52,529 nt of DNA from Actinomycetes bacterium (lineage in GTDB: Bacteria; Actinomycetota; Acidimicrobiia; Acidimicrobiales; Acidimicrobiaceae): the NCBI GenBank assembly GCA_021819205.1, contig JAKARV010000014.1, positions 1 through 52,529 of the forward strand. Direction: 5' to 3'. The stretch's first letter is position 1. Every line of letters starts with the position of its first letter. Below are positions 17,690-26,443 of the stretch, one piece after another. The notes beneath the pieces were generated by a model. The model ran no database searches. It saw only the letters and a list, made by a program, of their open reading frames with translations, and was not told where the DNA came from. A program made the position numbers and the translations under genes.

Positions 17690-18899
17690 CGGCGAAACCG
17701 GGATCAAGCCTTACCATCCCTGGACTCCCGCGAAGCTCGAGGACCGCCGCCTCGAACGGTCCCAGCGACCGGAGCTGGTGCCGGGAGATTGCCGGACGCT
17801 CTACGTGCCGATAACCCGACCGCAGACCGAATAGCCCCCCACCGCCCTGCCACGACCGCTCCACCCCGGGGGCGACACCGAAGAGCTCCTCCAGCTCCCC
17901 GAGCGTGGCCACGTCCCCGATCCCGCCGATGACCATAGTGGTTCCAAAGAGGGTGAAGAGCCCCCGCACCAGCTCCGGCCAGCGCAACCGGGCCTGGGAG
18001 AGGTCCTGGAGGGCGCCAAGCACGTACACTCCCTGCCCAACCCCCTCCGACAGGAGCGAGCCGAGCGTGGGCATCGGGGCAATGTTCGCCATCTCGTCGA
18101 GGATGAGCGCGAGTTGAACCAGCCGGCCGCGCTGCGCGCTCCGGTAGCAGGCCCTAGCGATCTCGTCGATCAGGCAGACGACTACTGGCGCAATCACCTG
18201 CTGCAACAGCGAGGAGGCCACCACTACCAGCGTGTCTTTGGAGCTAATGAAGCCAAGCGGATCGAAACCGGCGTCTGCGGGCCTCTCCTCCAGCCGGTAG
18301 GCGGCGAGCGCCGCCGAGGCGGTGGAGAAGATGGCGGAGCGCTCCCGCTCCTCGGTCCCGGTGACCGAGCGCAGGACGGTCGCCGCCCGATCCATCCCGG
18401 CAAATGCCAGCGCGTCCAACGGCTCGTCGCAGCTCCGGAGATCGACCCACTCCAGCACCGACCCGATCGGCAGCGCGAGCAGGTTGGCGGCGAGCAGGAG
18501 CGGGGCGAGCAGCGCCTTTGCCCGGTCGACCCAGTGCCGGTCTCCCCCGAGCCCCGGCCCGAGCGCCGCCCGGGCAAAGCTCTCCGTCACCAGCACCGCG
18601 CTCTCGAGGGTAGCCGCCGCCTCCACCGGCGACCAGCCGATCCGGATCCACGGTCCCTCCCCCACCTCGCCTCCCGGGTCGAAGACGAAGACGCTGCCTG
18701 ACTTCGATCGCTCCTCTCCGATGGCGGCGAGCACGTCGGCCTTGGTGGAGGTGGCGACGACCGGGCCGGGAAAAAGCTTGGCGTTCGGCACCACGATCGC
18801 GGTAGTCTTCCCGGAACGCGGCGGCCCAAGGACCAGAAGATGGGAGCGGCTGGAGGCAAAGCGCGCGGCCCCCTTCCCGTCGCGGCCGAGGAAGAACAC
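17682..18899 (-). CDS. VirD4/TraG-like ATPase, orphan
   Basis: The 405-residue protein looks like a conjugation coupling ATPase. Walker A is GPPRSGKTT at residues 25-33 and Walker B LILDEMANIAPMPTL lies near residue 260. The TraG-type stretch GQGVYVLGALQDLSQARLRW leads to TLFGTTMVIGGIGD, and a C-terminal SRHQLRSLGPFEAAVLE follows. It lacks the usual N-terminal membrane helices, starting almost directly at the P-loop, and no relaxase or type IV secretion gene is nearby. Its GTG start is within 3 bases of the racemase stop codon, so it reads as the last gene of that run. An IS256 remnant abuts its 3' end and may have truncated it. Confidence 0.8.
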   Translation of the reverse strand: MFFLGRDGKGAARFASSRSHLLVLGPPRSGKTTAIVVPNAKLFPGPVVATSTKADVLAAIGEERSKSGSVFVFDPGGEVGEGPWIRIGWSPVEAAATLESAVLVTESFARAALGPGLGGDRHWVDRAKALLAPLLLAANLLALPIGSVLEWVDLRSCDEPLDALAFAGMDRAATVLRSVTGTEERERSAIFSTASAALAAYRLEERPADAGFDPLGFISSKDTLVVVASSLLQQVIAPVVVCLIDEIARACYRSAQRGRLVQLALILDEMANIAPMPTLGSLLSEGVGQGVYVLGALQDLSQARLRWPELVRGLFTLFGTTMVIGGIGDVATLGELEELFGVAPGVERSWQGGGGLFGLRSGYRHVERPAISRHQLRSLGPFEAAVLELRGSPGMVRLDPGFAGV

Positions 18900-18900
18900 G

Positions 18901-20028
18901 CTACTCTGCGATCACGGCCCCGGCCGCGACCAACCCAGCGATCTCCGCCTCAGAGTAGCCCACCTCCCTAAGGATCGCCGCGGTATCGGGCTTCGCCCCC
19001 CGTAGTTTTGGCGCCTCTCGCGTAAACCGGGGCGCCGGGCGGGGTTGCAGAGTCCCGTCGACCTCGACAAAGGAGCCACGCTCCCGGTGGAGCGGGTGGC
19101 CGGGAAGCTCGGCCAGATCGAGGACCGGGGTCGTGCAGGCGTCTACACCCAAGAACGCCTCCTCCCACTCCGCCCGGCTCCGGGAGCCGATCCGGGCGGA
19201 AAAGACCTCCGCCATCTCCGGCCACCGCCTCCGGTCGTACTGCTCCTCGACCGAAAACTCCTCCGAGAGGCCGAGCACGGCGAGCAGCTTCTCGAAAAAC
19301 TTCGGCTCGAGGGCCCCAACGGCGAGATAGCCTCCGCCCTCGCAGGCGTAGCTGCGGTAGAAGGGGGCTCCCCCGTCGAGCAGGTTCATCCCCCTCGGGT
19401 GCGACCACGCTCCGGTGGCCTGCATCTGCTGGACCATGGTGAGCAGCAGCAGCGCCCCGTCAACCATCGCCACGTCAATTACCTGCCCGGCGCCGCCGGA
19501 CCTCGCCTCGAGCAGCGCGGCGAGAAGGCCGGTCACCAGCAGCATCCCGCCCCCGCCGAAGTCCCCAACCAAATTGAGCGGAACCGTGGGCGGCGCGCCC
19601 ACCGGTCCGATCGAACCGAGAACCCCGGCCATCGCGACGTAGTTGATATCGTGGCCCGCGCGCTCGGCAAGCGGCCCGTCCTGGCCCCACCCGGTCATCC
19701 GGCAGTAGACCAGCTTCGGGTTGGCGGCGAGCATCTCCTTTGGGCCAAGCCCAAGCCGCTCCATCACCCCGGGGCGAAAACCCTCGGTTACCGCGTCAGC
19801 CCCGGCGATCAGCCTGGTGATCACCTCGCGGCCGGGATCGGCCTTGGCGTCCACCCGGACGAAGCGCTTCCCGCGAGAGAGGAGGTCAGCGCCGATACCG
19901 GCCGGCGCCGGACCGGCAACGCTCACCACCTCGGCGCCGAGGTCGGCGAGAAGCATGCCGGCGAAGGGCACCGGTCCTATGCTCGCCATCTCGATGATCC
20001 GAATACCGGAGAGCGGATGCGCGCTCAC
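18901..20028 (-). CDS. CaiB/BaiF-family CoA enzyme, alpha-methylacyl-CoA racemase-like
   Basis: The 375-residue protein is a family III CoA-transferase-fold protein of the racemase branch. GHDINYVAMAG contains the His, and LNLVGDFGGGGM the Asp, of the AMACR proton-shuttle pair. The N terminus GIRIIEMASIGPVPFAGMLLADLGAEV and TEGFRPGVMERLGLGP are family hallmarks. Such enzymes epimerise 2-methylacyl-CoA esters during branched-chain fatty acid or sterol side-chain breakdown. The GTG start overlaps the alpha/beta hydrolase stop by 4 bp, indicating coupled translation. Substrate is inferred from family only. Confidence 0.88.
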   Translation of the reverse strand: MSAHPLSGIRIIEMASIGPVPFAGMLLADLGAEVVSVAGPAPAGIGADLLSRGKRFVRVDAKADPGREVITRLIAGADAVTEGFRPGVMERLGLGPKEMLAANPKLVYCRMTGWGQDGPLAERAGHDINYVAMAGVLGSIGPVGAPPTVPLNLVGDFGGGGMLLVTGLLAALLEARSGGAGQVIDVAMVDGALLLLTMVQQMQATGAWSHPRGMNLLDGGAPFYRSYACEGGGYLAVGALEPKFFEKLLAVLGLSEEFSVEEQYDRRRWPEMAEVFSARIGSRSRAEWEEAFLGVDACTTPVLDLAELPGHPLHRERGSFVEVDGTLQPRPAPRFTREAPKLRGAKPDTAAILREVGYSEAEIAGLVAAGAVIAE

Positions 20029-20879
20029 TCTCCCACCACCTCCCGGTACAGCAGCTGGACCTCCTCGCGCAGCGTCGGCCAGACCCAGCCGGGCAGGTCG
20101 TGTCCGAGCCCGGCCACCAGGACCAGCCGCGCCCGCCAGAGCGCCTGCCAGGTCGCAAAGCCGCCACTCACCGCCACTAACGGATCTTCAGTTCCATGGA
20201 GGATCAGCGCCGGGAGGTCCAGGTCCTTGAGACCTTCGGTGCGGTCATCCGCCGCCACCACCGCCGCCAGCTGCCGCATGACCGCCCCAAGATCGCGGGG
20301 GGCGCGCAGCTCCTCCGCCTTGGCCCGCTCGGCAAGCTCTCCCCGCTCCCGGTCGGAGCGAGGCACTGCGATCTCCACCGCTAGCTCGACTCCGGGACGT
20401 ATCGCCCCGGCCGCGACCCGGGCCAGCAGGGCCGGCTCCGGACCCCCAACGCCGGCTGCCCCGGTGGTCCCGAGCAGCGAGACCAGAGAGAGCGCCGCCT
20501 CCGGATAGTCGATCGCGAAGCGCTGCGCCACCATAGCCCCCATCGAAACCCCGAGGAGATGCACCCGCTCGATCGCCAGCGCGCCGGTCAGCTCCTTCAG
20601 ATCACGAGCCATATCGGAGAGACCGTAGGGCGCATCCCCCCCGGCGATGACCGCGGACAGATCGGGCGTGCCCAGAGCGGAGAGGTGGGTAGAGAGCCCC
20701 GAGTCCCGGAGATCGAAGCGGAGCACGCAGAGGCCGCCCTGGACCAACCACCGGACCACCTCCTCGTCCCAATCGATCAGCTGCCCCCCAAGCCCGTGGA
20801 GCAGCACCACAACCGGATCCTGCGCCCTCCCGTCCAGCTCGTAGGCGATCTCGACCTCCGGGGTAGCGAGGGTCGGCAC
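20025..20879 (-). CDS. Alpha/beta-hydrolase fold protein
   Basis: This is a 284-residue hydrolase with the oxyanion HGLGGQ loop near residue 28, the nucleophile elbow LLGVSMGAMVAQRFA (Ser), an acid in LHGTEDPL and the catalytic His in AGLGHDLPGWVW. The lid region is charged and helical. The motif set fits esterases and the TAP/AB-hydrolase lineage of actinobacteria; the substrate is unknown. The GTG start lies directly after the methyltransferase stop (20882) and the end overlaps the racemase start by 4 bp, so it is the second gene of a four-gene run. Confidence 0.85.
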   Translation of the reverse strand: MPTLATPEVEIAYELDGRAQDPVVVLLHGLGGQLIDWDEEVVRWLVQGGLCVLRFDLRDSGLSTHLSALGTPDLSAVIAGGDAPYGLSDMARDLKELTGALAIERVHLLGVSMGAMVAQRFAIDYPEAALSLVSLLGTTGAAGVGGPEPALLARVAAGAIRPGVELAVEIAVPRSDRERGELAERAKAEELRAPRDLGAVMRQLAAVVAADDRTEGLKDLDLPALILHGTEDPLVAVSGGFATWQALWRARLVLVAGLGHDLPGWVWPTLREEVQLLYREVVGE

Positions 20880-20881
20880 GG

Positions 20882-21676
20882 CTACGCCCTGATCACCAGG
20901 GTGACCGACGGATTAGCCAACTCCAACCCTTCGTCGATCGCCGACACGACCTCCGCGGAGCGCTCGGCGCCGAGGCAGAGCCGCTGCAGGATCGAGTTGA
21001 CCTTAACCGTTGGATCCTGGATTCGCCGAGGTCCCTCGTAGATGGAGACGGTTGGACGGTGGCCCATGGCGTAGAGCACCTCGATGACGTCGGCCGCGGA
21101 GGGACCCGAGGGGCGCCGCACCCCCCAAAACCGCTCCCAGAGAAGCCCCAAGGAGTAGTGCGGATGATGGAGGGTCAGCTCCAGAACCACTCCCACCCGC
21201 GCGTGCTCGATCAGCAGCTGGAGGAGGAGGGGCATGTCGGCCTCGTTGTAGACCATGTGGTGGCAGGTGACGACGTCGGCAATCGGTAGCTCGCCGGCAA
21301 GCTCCATGAAGTTGCCCAGCCGGGTCGCGAGGCGGACGTTCGGAAAGCCGGTGGCCACCTGGGACAAGGTTTGGAGCATCTCCGCGCTCTGATCGATCGC
21401 CAGCAGCTGGTCGATCCGGTCGCCGACCGGGAGCACCGCGTTGCCGGCGCCCGCCCCAACGTCCATCACCAGCGGCCGGTCGATCCCGGCAATCAGGTCA
21501 AGGAGCGCCAGGTGGGATGGGGAGTAGCCACCCTCGAGGTCGGGAAGGAACATCTTCGGGTCAAAAGTCCACGGCGAAGCGGGTGCCTGGGCGGCGATCT
21601 CGGTGGGAATCGCCCAGGCGAGCAACTGGTCGCTCCACCTCCTGCCGATGAAGTCAAGGTTATCCGCGCCGGTCAT
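20882..21676 (-). CDS. SAM-dependent methyltransferase, class I
   Basis: The 264-residue protein has a Rossmann-type SAM site: motif I VMDVGAGAGNAVLPV, the ribose-binding acidic LLAIDQS, then VVTCHHMVYNEADM at motif II. The N-terminal RRWSDQLLAWAIPTEI and the C-terminal helices do not identify a substrate. ATG at 21676 is preceded by AGAAGGAGTGTG; an upstream in-frame start at 21700 adds eight residues and is less likely. It heads the run with the hydrolase, racemase and VirD4-like ATPase. Confidence 0.82.
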   Translation of the reverse strand: MTGADNLDFIGRRWSDQLLAWAIPTEIAAQAPASPWTFDPKMFLPDLEGGYSPSHLALLDLIAGIDRPLVMDVGAGAGNAVLPVGDRIDQLLAIDQSAEMLQTLSQVATGFPNVRLATRLGNFMELAGELPIADVVTCHHMVYNEADMPLLLQLLIEHARVGVVLELTLHHPHYSLGLLWERFWGVRRPSGPSAADVIEVLYAMGHRPTVSIYEGPRRIQDPTVKVNSILQRLCLGAERSAEVVSAIDEGLELANPSVTLVIRA

Positions 21677-21742
21677 CACACTCCTTCTCGGTAGCGCCAC
21701 AAGCCGCTACAGCTCCCGTTTCCCGCCCAACCTATTAGACAC

Positions 21743-22402
21743 CTACCTTACCCCCTGGTCAGGGGCAAGCTCAAGCAACTTCCGCTTGGCGGCCGCAAAC
21801 TCGCTCTCGGTGAGGAAGCCCGCCTTGAAGAGGAGCGACACCCGCTCCAGCTCGCCGATCCAGCCGCCGGGATCGGCCGAGGGCTTGGCATCCGCCGACA
21901 TGAGCCGCGAGAGGAGTTGCTTGATCTCCATAGGATTGGGGATGAAGGTGACGAACTCCCTCCCCCGGGTGTTTGCCGACTCGATCCGGAGCTGGCCGAA
22001 GTGGAGTAGCCGACCGGCGATTCCCTGCTTGGTGGAGACGTCGTTGATGTGCTTTAGCGGTATATCGGAGGTTTTGCGGGCAAAAAGGCCGCGGGAAAGT
22101 ATGACCCGGCGGTCGGTGACGATCAGCACCTCGACGTACCACTCGAGCGCGACGACCGTCGAGTAAGCCAGCGCCACGGCCAGCAGAACCCCTGCCCCGA
22201 CAAAAAAGAGCTCAGAGCCCAAAAAAGCGGTCACGATGAAGATCCCGGCGGCGATACTGGAGAGGACAACCGGCAGGATGATCAGCCACCAGTGGGGATG
22301 CTCGACCTGCTGCACCTGTTCGGGCGGGACGACCAGCTCGCCGATTATCTTGTACGCCCTCGGCCTCCCGCGGTTCACCGACGGAATCCGGGTCTCGAAC
22401 AT
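21743..22402 (-). CDS. Membrane PH-domain protein with C-terminal SHOCT motif
   Basis: The 219-residue protein has two hydrophobic segments (about residues 35-60 and 65-85). A bacterial PH-like (bPH_2, YdbS-type) domain follows, recognised by VLIVTDRRVILSRGLFARK, SDIPLKHINDVSTKQG and FGQLRIESANTRG. The C-terminal SHOCT-like helix pair is LFKAGFLTESEFAAAKRKLL. The family is membrane-associated, of unknown function. ATG 22402 lies 8 bp after the Ddl stop codon, so it is probably the last gene of the cell-wall run. An earlier start at 22429 would overlap Ddl. Confidence 0.8.
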   Translation of the reverse strand: MFETRIPSVNRGRPRAYKIIGELVVPPEQVQQVEHPHWWLIILPVVLSSIAAGIFIVTAFLGSELFFVGAGVLLAVALAYSTVVALEWYVEVLIVTDRRVILSRGLFARKTSDIPLKHINDVSTKQGIAGRLLHFGQLRIESANTRGREFVTFIPNPMEIKQLLSRLMSADAKPSADPGGWIGELERVSLLFKAGFLTESEFAAAKRKLLELAPDQGVR

Positions 22403-22409
22403 CTCGTGC

Positions 22410-23522
22410 CTACGCGAGCTTTGCGGCAATCGCCGACGCGCTGGAGAGGACCGATCCGTCCGCGCCGGCAGTCACCGGACGGTAGGTAGGCCGCTCGATC
22501 GCCTCGGCGACATCCCGAGCCAACTGATCTTCAAAGCTCTCCTTGGGATCGACGAAGAGATAGTGGGAGAGCGATCCGGGAATGGTGTTCACCTCGTTGA
22601 GGTAAAGATCCCCATCCTCGCCGGCGAGAAAGTCGACCCGCATCACCCCGCGGGCTCCAACCAGCTCCGCAGTTGACTCCGCGATCGCTCTGATCGATGC
22701 GGCCGTCTCCGGCTTGATCTGTGCGGGAAGCTCGCGTGGAGCCGTCGCCATTCCCCCTCCCGGCTGGTACTTGTCCTTGTAGCTCAAGATAGCGCTTCCG
22801 CCGCCCTTGCGCAATGGCCGCTCGATCGCCGAGAGCGTGAACTCGGGGTAGCTGCGCACCGCCAGCTGGAGATCGAAGAGGTCCGGCCGGTAAGGTTCGA
22901 TCACCGCGCCGTCCCGAAGGTGCACGCTCCCCTGAATCCTCCTCGCCGCGTTCTCGAGATCCTCGACCACCTCGATCCCGATGGAGGAGCCGCCGAAGCG
23001 GGGTTTTACGATGTACGGGCCGTCAAAATCGACCGCGGAAACCGAGCCCCTCCTCGGAAGGACCGGCAACCCGGCCGCTGCCGCGGTCGCCGCGAAAGCC
23101 AACTTGTCCATCCCCAGCGCCGCAGTCGCCGCCGACGGCCCGGTATAGGGCACTCCGGCAAGATCGAGCGCTCCCTGGAGGGAGCCGTCCTCGCCCGGAC
23201 CGCCGTGGCAGCAGTTGACCACGGCGTCGATCGCCACCTTCACGACCTTGCTTCTGAACCCTCCCTGGGTGGCGGTAAAGCCGCCAGAAGCGCCGAGCGC
23301 GAGCGCGAGCGGTTCGCCACCGCGCGGAACCCCGTGGACGAAGTCTGCCGCCTCCAGCTCCGAGGGGAGCCGAAAAAACTCCCCCGCCTTGCTCCAGTAG
23401 ATCGCGATGGGCTTGGAGCCGCCACGGGCTAGCGCCCGGATCGCCTGCAGCCCGGTCAGGATCGAGATGTCGTGCTCCGGTGCCGGACCTCCGAACAGAA
23501 CCCCAACGCTGTACTGTGTCAC
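22410..23522 (-). CDS. ddl: D-alanine--D-alanine ligase
   Basis: The 370-residue ATP-grasp ligase joins two D-Ala to make the dipeptide added by MurF in peptidoglycan synthesis. Visible motifs are VLFGGPAPEHDIS at the N terminus, NCCHGGPGEDGSLQGALDLAG, GLPVLPRR, YIVKPRFGGSSIGIEVV (ATP grasp), and the metal site VDFLAGEDGDLYLNEVNTIPGS followed by SHYLF. GTG at 23522 has GGGAG seven bases upstream; a TTG two codons earlier is possible. It follows murF by 27 bp on the same strand, as expected from pathway order. Confidence 0.93.
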   Translation of the reverse strand: MTQYSVGVLFGGPAPEHDISILTGLQAIRALARGGSKPIAIYWSKAGEFFRLPSELEAADFVHGVPRGGEPLALALGASGGFTATQGGFRSKVVKVAIDAVVNCCHGGPGEDGSLQGALDLAGVPYTGPSAATAALGMDKLAFAATAAAAGLPVLPRRGSVSAVDFDGPYIVKPRFGGSSIGIEVVEDLENAARRIQGSVHLRDGAVIEPYRPDLFDLQLAVRSYPEFTLSAIERPLRKGGGSAILSYKDKYQPGGGMATAPRELPAQIKPETAASIRAIAESTAELVGARGVMRVDFLAGEDGDLYLNEVNTIPGSLSHYLFVDPKESFEDQLARDVAEAIERPTYRPVTAGADGSVLSSASAIAAKLA

Positions 23523-23549
23523 TCCCAATCTCCCAGCTATCGCCGACCT

Positions 23550-25133
23550 CTACGGGTAATGATCGGGAAGATCGTTCTCGTAGAGAATCACGTCCCCGGC
23601 CGTGGCCGTCCTTCGGACCCAGGCTAGCGCCTCGGCGCGATTGGCGACTCGCACCACTCCCTCGAGGAGGTGTCCAGGCGTCTCCATTGCCTCGTTGGCG
23701 CCGTCCTCCAGCGCCTGGCGATTGGTCTTCCCAACGATCACCAGGTGAGAGGCGCTGATGCCGATCGCTTTGGCAAAGCGGAAGTTCTCCGGATACTGGC
23801 GTCTCCCCAGCTCCACCATCCCCGGAGTGACTACGATGCGTCGGCAACCCGGCTCTCCCCTCCTAACAAGGGCGTCGAGTGCGCGCCGAGCTCCGCTCGG
23901 ATTCGAGTTGTAGGTGTCGTCAAGGACCTCGACCCCGCTCTCCGGAAGCACCCCCGCCACCAGCCGGTTGGCCGGCGACTTCAAGTTGGTGACCCGCTCC
24001 ATGATCTGCGCCGGCTCCACCCCAAGTTCGAGCGCCACCGCGATCGCGCAGCCAAGGTTGGTCGCGGCAAGATCGTTAGCCGGTACGCGGGCGAGCATCG
24101 TACCGGAGATGTAGATGACCAGCTCGCCTTCGTCGTTCGGCTTGACCAAAACGTCTGCGTCCAAGCCGACTGCCGAGACCGCCACGACCCGCTTGCCGCC
24201 GGCGTTGGTCAGCATCTTCGCCGCCAGCGCCAGCCTGGGAATGTCGACGTTGACAATCACTACCCGGGCCCCGGCGGTGATCTCGAGCTTCGCCCGCAAA
24301 ATCTCGGCCTCGGTGCCGAAGCGCTCTAGGTGGACCGGCCCAAGGGCGGTCAAGACCGCAATCTCCGGCGGTATCCACTCGCAGAGGCTGGCGATCTCGC
24401 CCGGGCCGAAGGTCCCCATCTCGGCGATGAAGACCTCGGTTCCAGGGATCAGATGTTCGTTGATCGTCCGGGCAAGGCCACCACGGTTGTTGAAGGAGGC
24501 CGGCGAGGCCAAAGCCTGGTAACTCCCCTCCAACAGCGCCGTGGCGTAATTTTTGGTGGTGGTTTTTCCGTAGGAGCCGGTGATGGCGACCACCCGCGGA
24601 CGCACCCGCTTCAGCGTCGAGGTGGCCTGCTCCACGAAACGCGACATCATCCGCGCCTCCAACGGGCCGGTGATCCGGAGCGCAACCTCCACCACCATCG
24701 GCGCAGCCATCCCCAACAGCACCCCAGAGGCAAGCCCCATCCCAACGAGGGAGAAGAGCGCGGCGACGGCAAGGTCAAGAGCAAAACTCACCACGATCAG
24801 CCGCTTGGTCCTCGCGGTAAGCGCAAGTTTTCCGGTGCTCCCGCGGAGCGAAAGCCCAACCGGCAACAGGAGTCCACCACCGACCCCCACGCTCGCCGCA
24901 ATCAGCTTGGCGGGGAGCGCAAGCCCCGGGGCGGCGGCGAGCACCGTAGCGATCAACGTGGCGATGACGCCAAAAAACGACCCGAAGGAGTCTCGGTACC
25001 AGAGCCGGATGAAGATCCACATCCTCCCGGTGAGGTAGTGTTCGCGCTGAGCAACCCGGACCCACTTGAGCAGCGGCACCGTAGCCAGAAGCACCAGGAG
25101 CGGCGCCAATATGGAGTAGACGTCGCTAGCCAT
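23550..25133 (-). CDS. murF: MurF-type ligase with an N-terminal membrane domain
   Basis: The Mur-ligase part (about residues 175-527) has the P-loop ITGSYGKTTTK at 185-194, FNNRGGLARTINEHL, the Glu/His signature EMGTFGPGEIASLC, and the C-terminal NRLVAGVLPESGVEVLDDTYNSNP. These are typical of UDP-MurNAc-tripeptide:D-Ala-D-Ala ligase. The first 170 residues are unusual: four or five hydrophobic helices (about 8-23, 52-70, 75-95, 112-130, 133-150) replace the usual soluble substrate domain. The protein should sit in the membrane. ATG at 25133 has GGGAGG seven bases upstream and overlaps the preceding hydrolase by 8 bp. Pairing with ddl supports the assignment. Confidence 0.85.
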   Translation of the reverse strand: MASDVYSILAPLLVLLATVPLLKWVRVAQREHYLTGRMWIFIRLWYRDSFGSFFGVIATLIATVLAAAPGLALPAKLIAASVGVGGGLLLPVGLSLRGSTGKLALTARTKRLIVVSFALDLAVAALFSLVGMGLASGVLLGMAAPMVVEVALRITGPLEARMMSRFVEQATSTLKRVRPRVVAITGSYGKTTTKNYATALLEGSYQALASPASFNNRGGLARTINEHLIPGTEVFIAEMGTFGPGEIASLCEWIPPEIAVLTALGPVHLERFGTEAEILRAKLEITAGARVVIVNVDIPRLALAAKMLTNAGGKRVVAVSAVGLDADVLVKPNDEGELVIYISGTMLARVPANDLAATNLGCAIAVALELGVEPAQIMERVTNLKSPANRLVAGVLPESGVEVLDDTYNSNPSGARRALDALVRRGEPGCRRIVVTPGMVELGRRQYPENFRFAKAIGISASHLVIVGKTNRQALEDGANEAMETPGHLLEGVVRVANRAEALAWVRRTATAGDVILYENDLPDHYP

Positions 25134-25923
25134 GGTTCAGCCTCCCGGCACGCTTCTGGATCCGCTCGAGCGCAGCCACGATCTCTTTGGGGTGGGTGAG
25201 CGGGAGCATGTGGCCGGCGCCGGCCACCACCACCGCCTCCACCATCTCCGCTTGCGCCGAAGCCGCCATAGCCGCGTCCGGCGGGGCCGCGGTATCAAGC
25301 TCGCCGGTAACCAGCTCCACCGGCATCGAGCAGGCGGCGAGCTCCGCCAAGTAGCTCTCGTTTACCACCTTGACCAGCACGTCCCGCATGACTCCGCCAG
25401 CGCTGTTGTAGTCGGCCGAGCCGTATCGGCGACGCGCCCAATCAAGGGCCGAAGCCGGAAGAACGCCGCGCCGGGCCCAGTTGCGGATCAAACCGTAGAG
25501 GAGCGGCGGCTTGGCCGAGGGTTGCCGCCGAAGCACCGGGGTGCCGGCCAGCACCAACCCGGCAAAAGTTCCAACCTCCCGCGCCCCCATCTGGATAGCT
25601 ACCCGCCCTCCAAACGAGTGGCCGACGGCGAAGATCCGCTCGAACCCCTTCTGGATGGCAAACTCCTTGACGGCGCCGGCCACTGCCTCCGCGTAGCCTG
25701 CGGAACCGATCGCGTAAACCGGCGGAAGAGAGCGGCCAAAACCGGGAAGATCCAGGCAAAGGGCGGCGCAGCCGCCGTGGATCTCCGCGAGCACCGGGCC
25801 CCAGTCGGCGCTGGTGCGCTGCCAGCCGTGCAGCAGGAGCAGCAGATCCGGGCCACCAGGCCTCAGGTCACCAACGATTTCCGCGACCCCTGGAGTGTTC
25901 ACAGACAAGCTAACAGTAAACAT
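25126..25923 (-). CDS. Alpha/beta-hydrolase fold protein upstream of murF
   Basis: This 265-residue protein has LLLLLHGWQRTSADW near residue 30, CLDLPGFGRS, the nucleophile elbow AVGHSFGGRVAIQMG, an acid in VTGELDTAAPP and the catalytic His in AGAGHMLPLTHP. It looks like an esterase or peptidase of the general alpha/beta family. The gene is first in the run with murF and ddl and overlaps murF by 8 bp. A role in envelope metabolism is inferred from this position only. ATG 25923 has GAAGG seven bases upstream; the frame extends to 25953 but without better support. Confidence 0.82.
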   Translation of the reverse strand: MFTVSLSVNTPGVAEIVGDLRPGGPDLLLLLHGWQRTSADWGPVLAEIHGGCAALCLDLPGFGRSLPPVYAIGSAGYAEAVAGAVKEFAIQKGFERIFAVGHSFGGRVAIQMGAREVGTFAGLVLAGTPVLRRQPSAKPPLLYGLIRNWARRGVLPASALDWARRRYGSADYNSAGGVMRDVLVKVVNESYLAELAACSMPVELVTGELDTAAPPDAAMAASAQAEMVEAVVVAGAGHMLPLTHPKEIVAALERIQKRAGRLNHG

Positions 25924-25980
25924 CGTCGTACCTTCGCAGCAACTTCGCCCCACTCCGGCCGGTGGGATAGCCCGGCGAAC

Positions 25981-26181
25981 CTAGCCCTCTTCGCCGCCGC
26001 CGGCACGCCCGCGGCCGGTATCAAGATCCTCCTCCGCCACGTGCGCCATGCACCAGGTAGCGTGACCGTGAACGGCATCGCCGCCGCACTCATCGCAACG
26101 GGTCAAGGGGACGGGAATTCCCCGTTTCGCCTTGCGCGCCTCCTCGTAACGGCGATGACGTCCCTTCTTCACAAGCAACAC
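25981..26181 (-). CDS. Small putative zinc-ribbon protein
   Basis: The 66-residue reading frame has a very basic N terminus (KKGRHRRYEEARKAKR) followed by CDECGGDAVHGHATWCMAHV. The Cys-x2-Cys and later Cys-x2-His would form a one-zinc knuckle. The end is Gly/Glu-rich. The mix of a basic arm and a zinc knuckle suggests nucleic-acid or ribosome binding, but no family is recognised. The start is GTG. Nothing else in this 500-bp gap between divergent genes explains the sequence. Confidence 0.5.
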   Translation of the reverse strand: MLLVKKGRHRRYEEARKAKRGIPVPLTRCDECGGDAVHGHATWCMAHVAEEDLDTGRGRAGGGEEG

Positions 26182-26443
26182 CCGCCTGTCCTTCTCCGCA
26201 CCCGGCCCAGGATCCGATCCCTTATCGCCAAGCTAACGACCAACCACGCCACAGATCCGCCGCCGGCACCCCCAACCACCTGCAGGCGGCAGAGTCCGCG
26301 CGCTACTCCGACAAGCTAGCTTAATCATCAACAAGGGGCCCTGGACCTCCTGGCTGCTCGAAGCCTCTAAAGCTGCCCGTTAGACTCGCTACTACCGCGC
26401 CGATTCGGCGTGTCGACGATCCCGGAGAACAGGCAGGAGGAGC

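Noticed and set aside
19045-20508. 487-residue plus-strand frame
   Set aside because: It lies opposite the racemase and hydrolase genes, which have clear catalytic motifs. The plus reading is low-complexity His/Arg/Pro/Gly.
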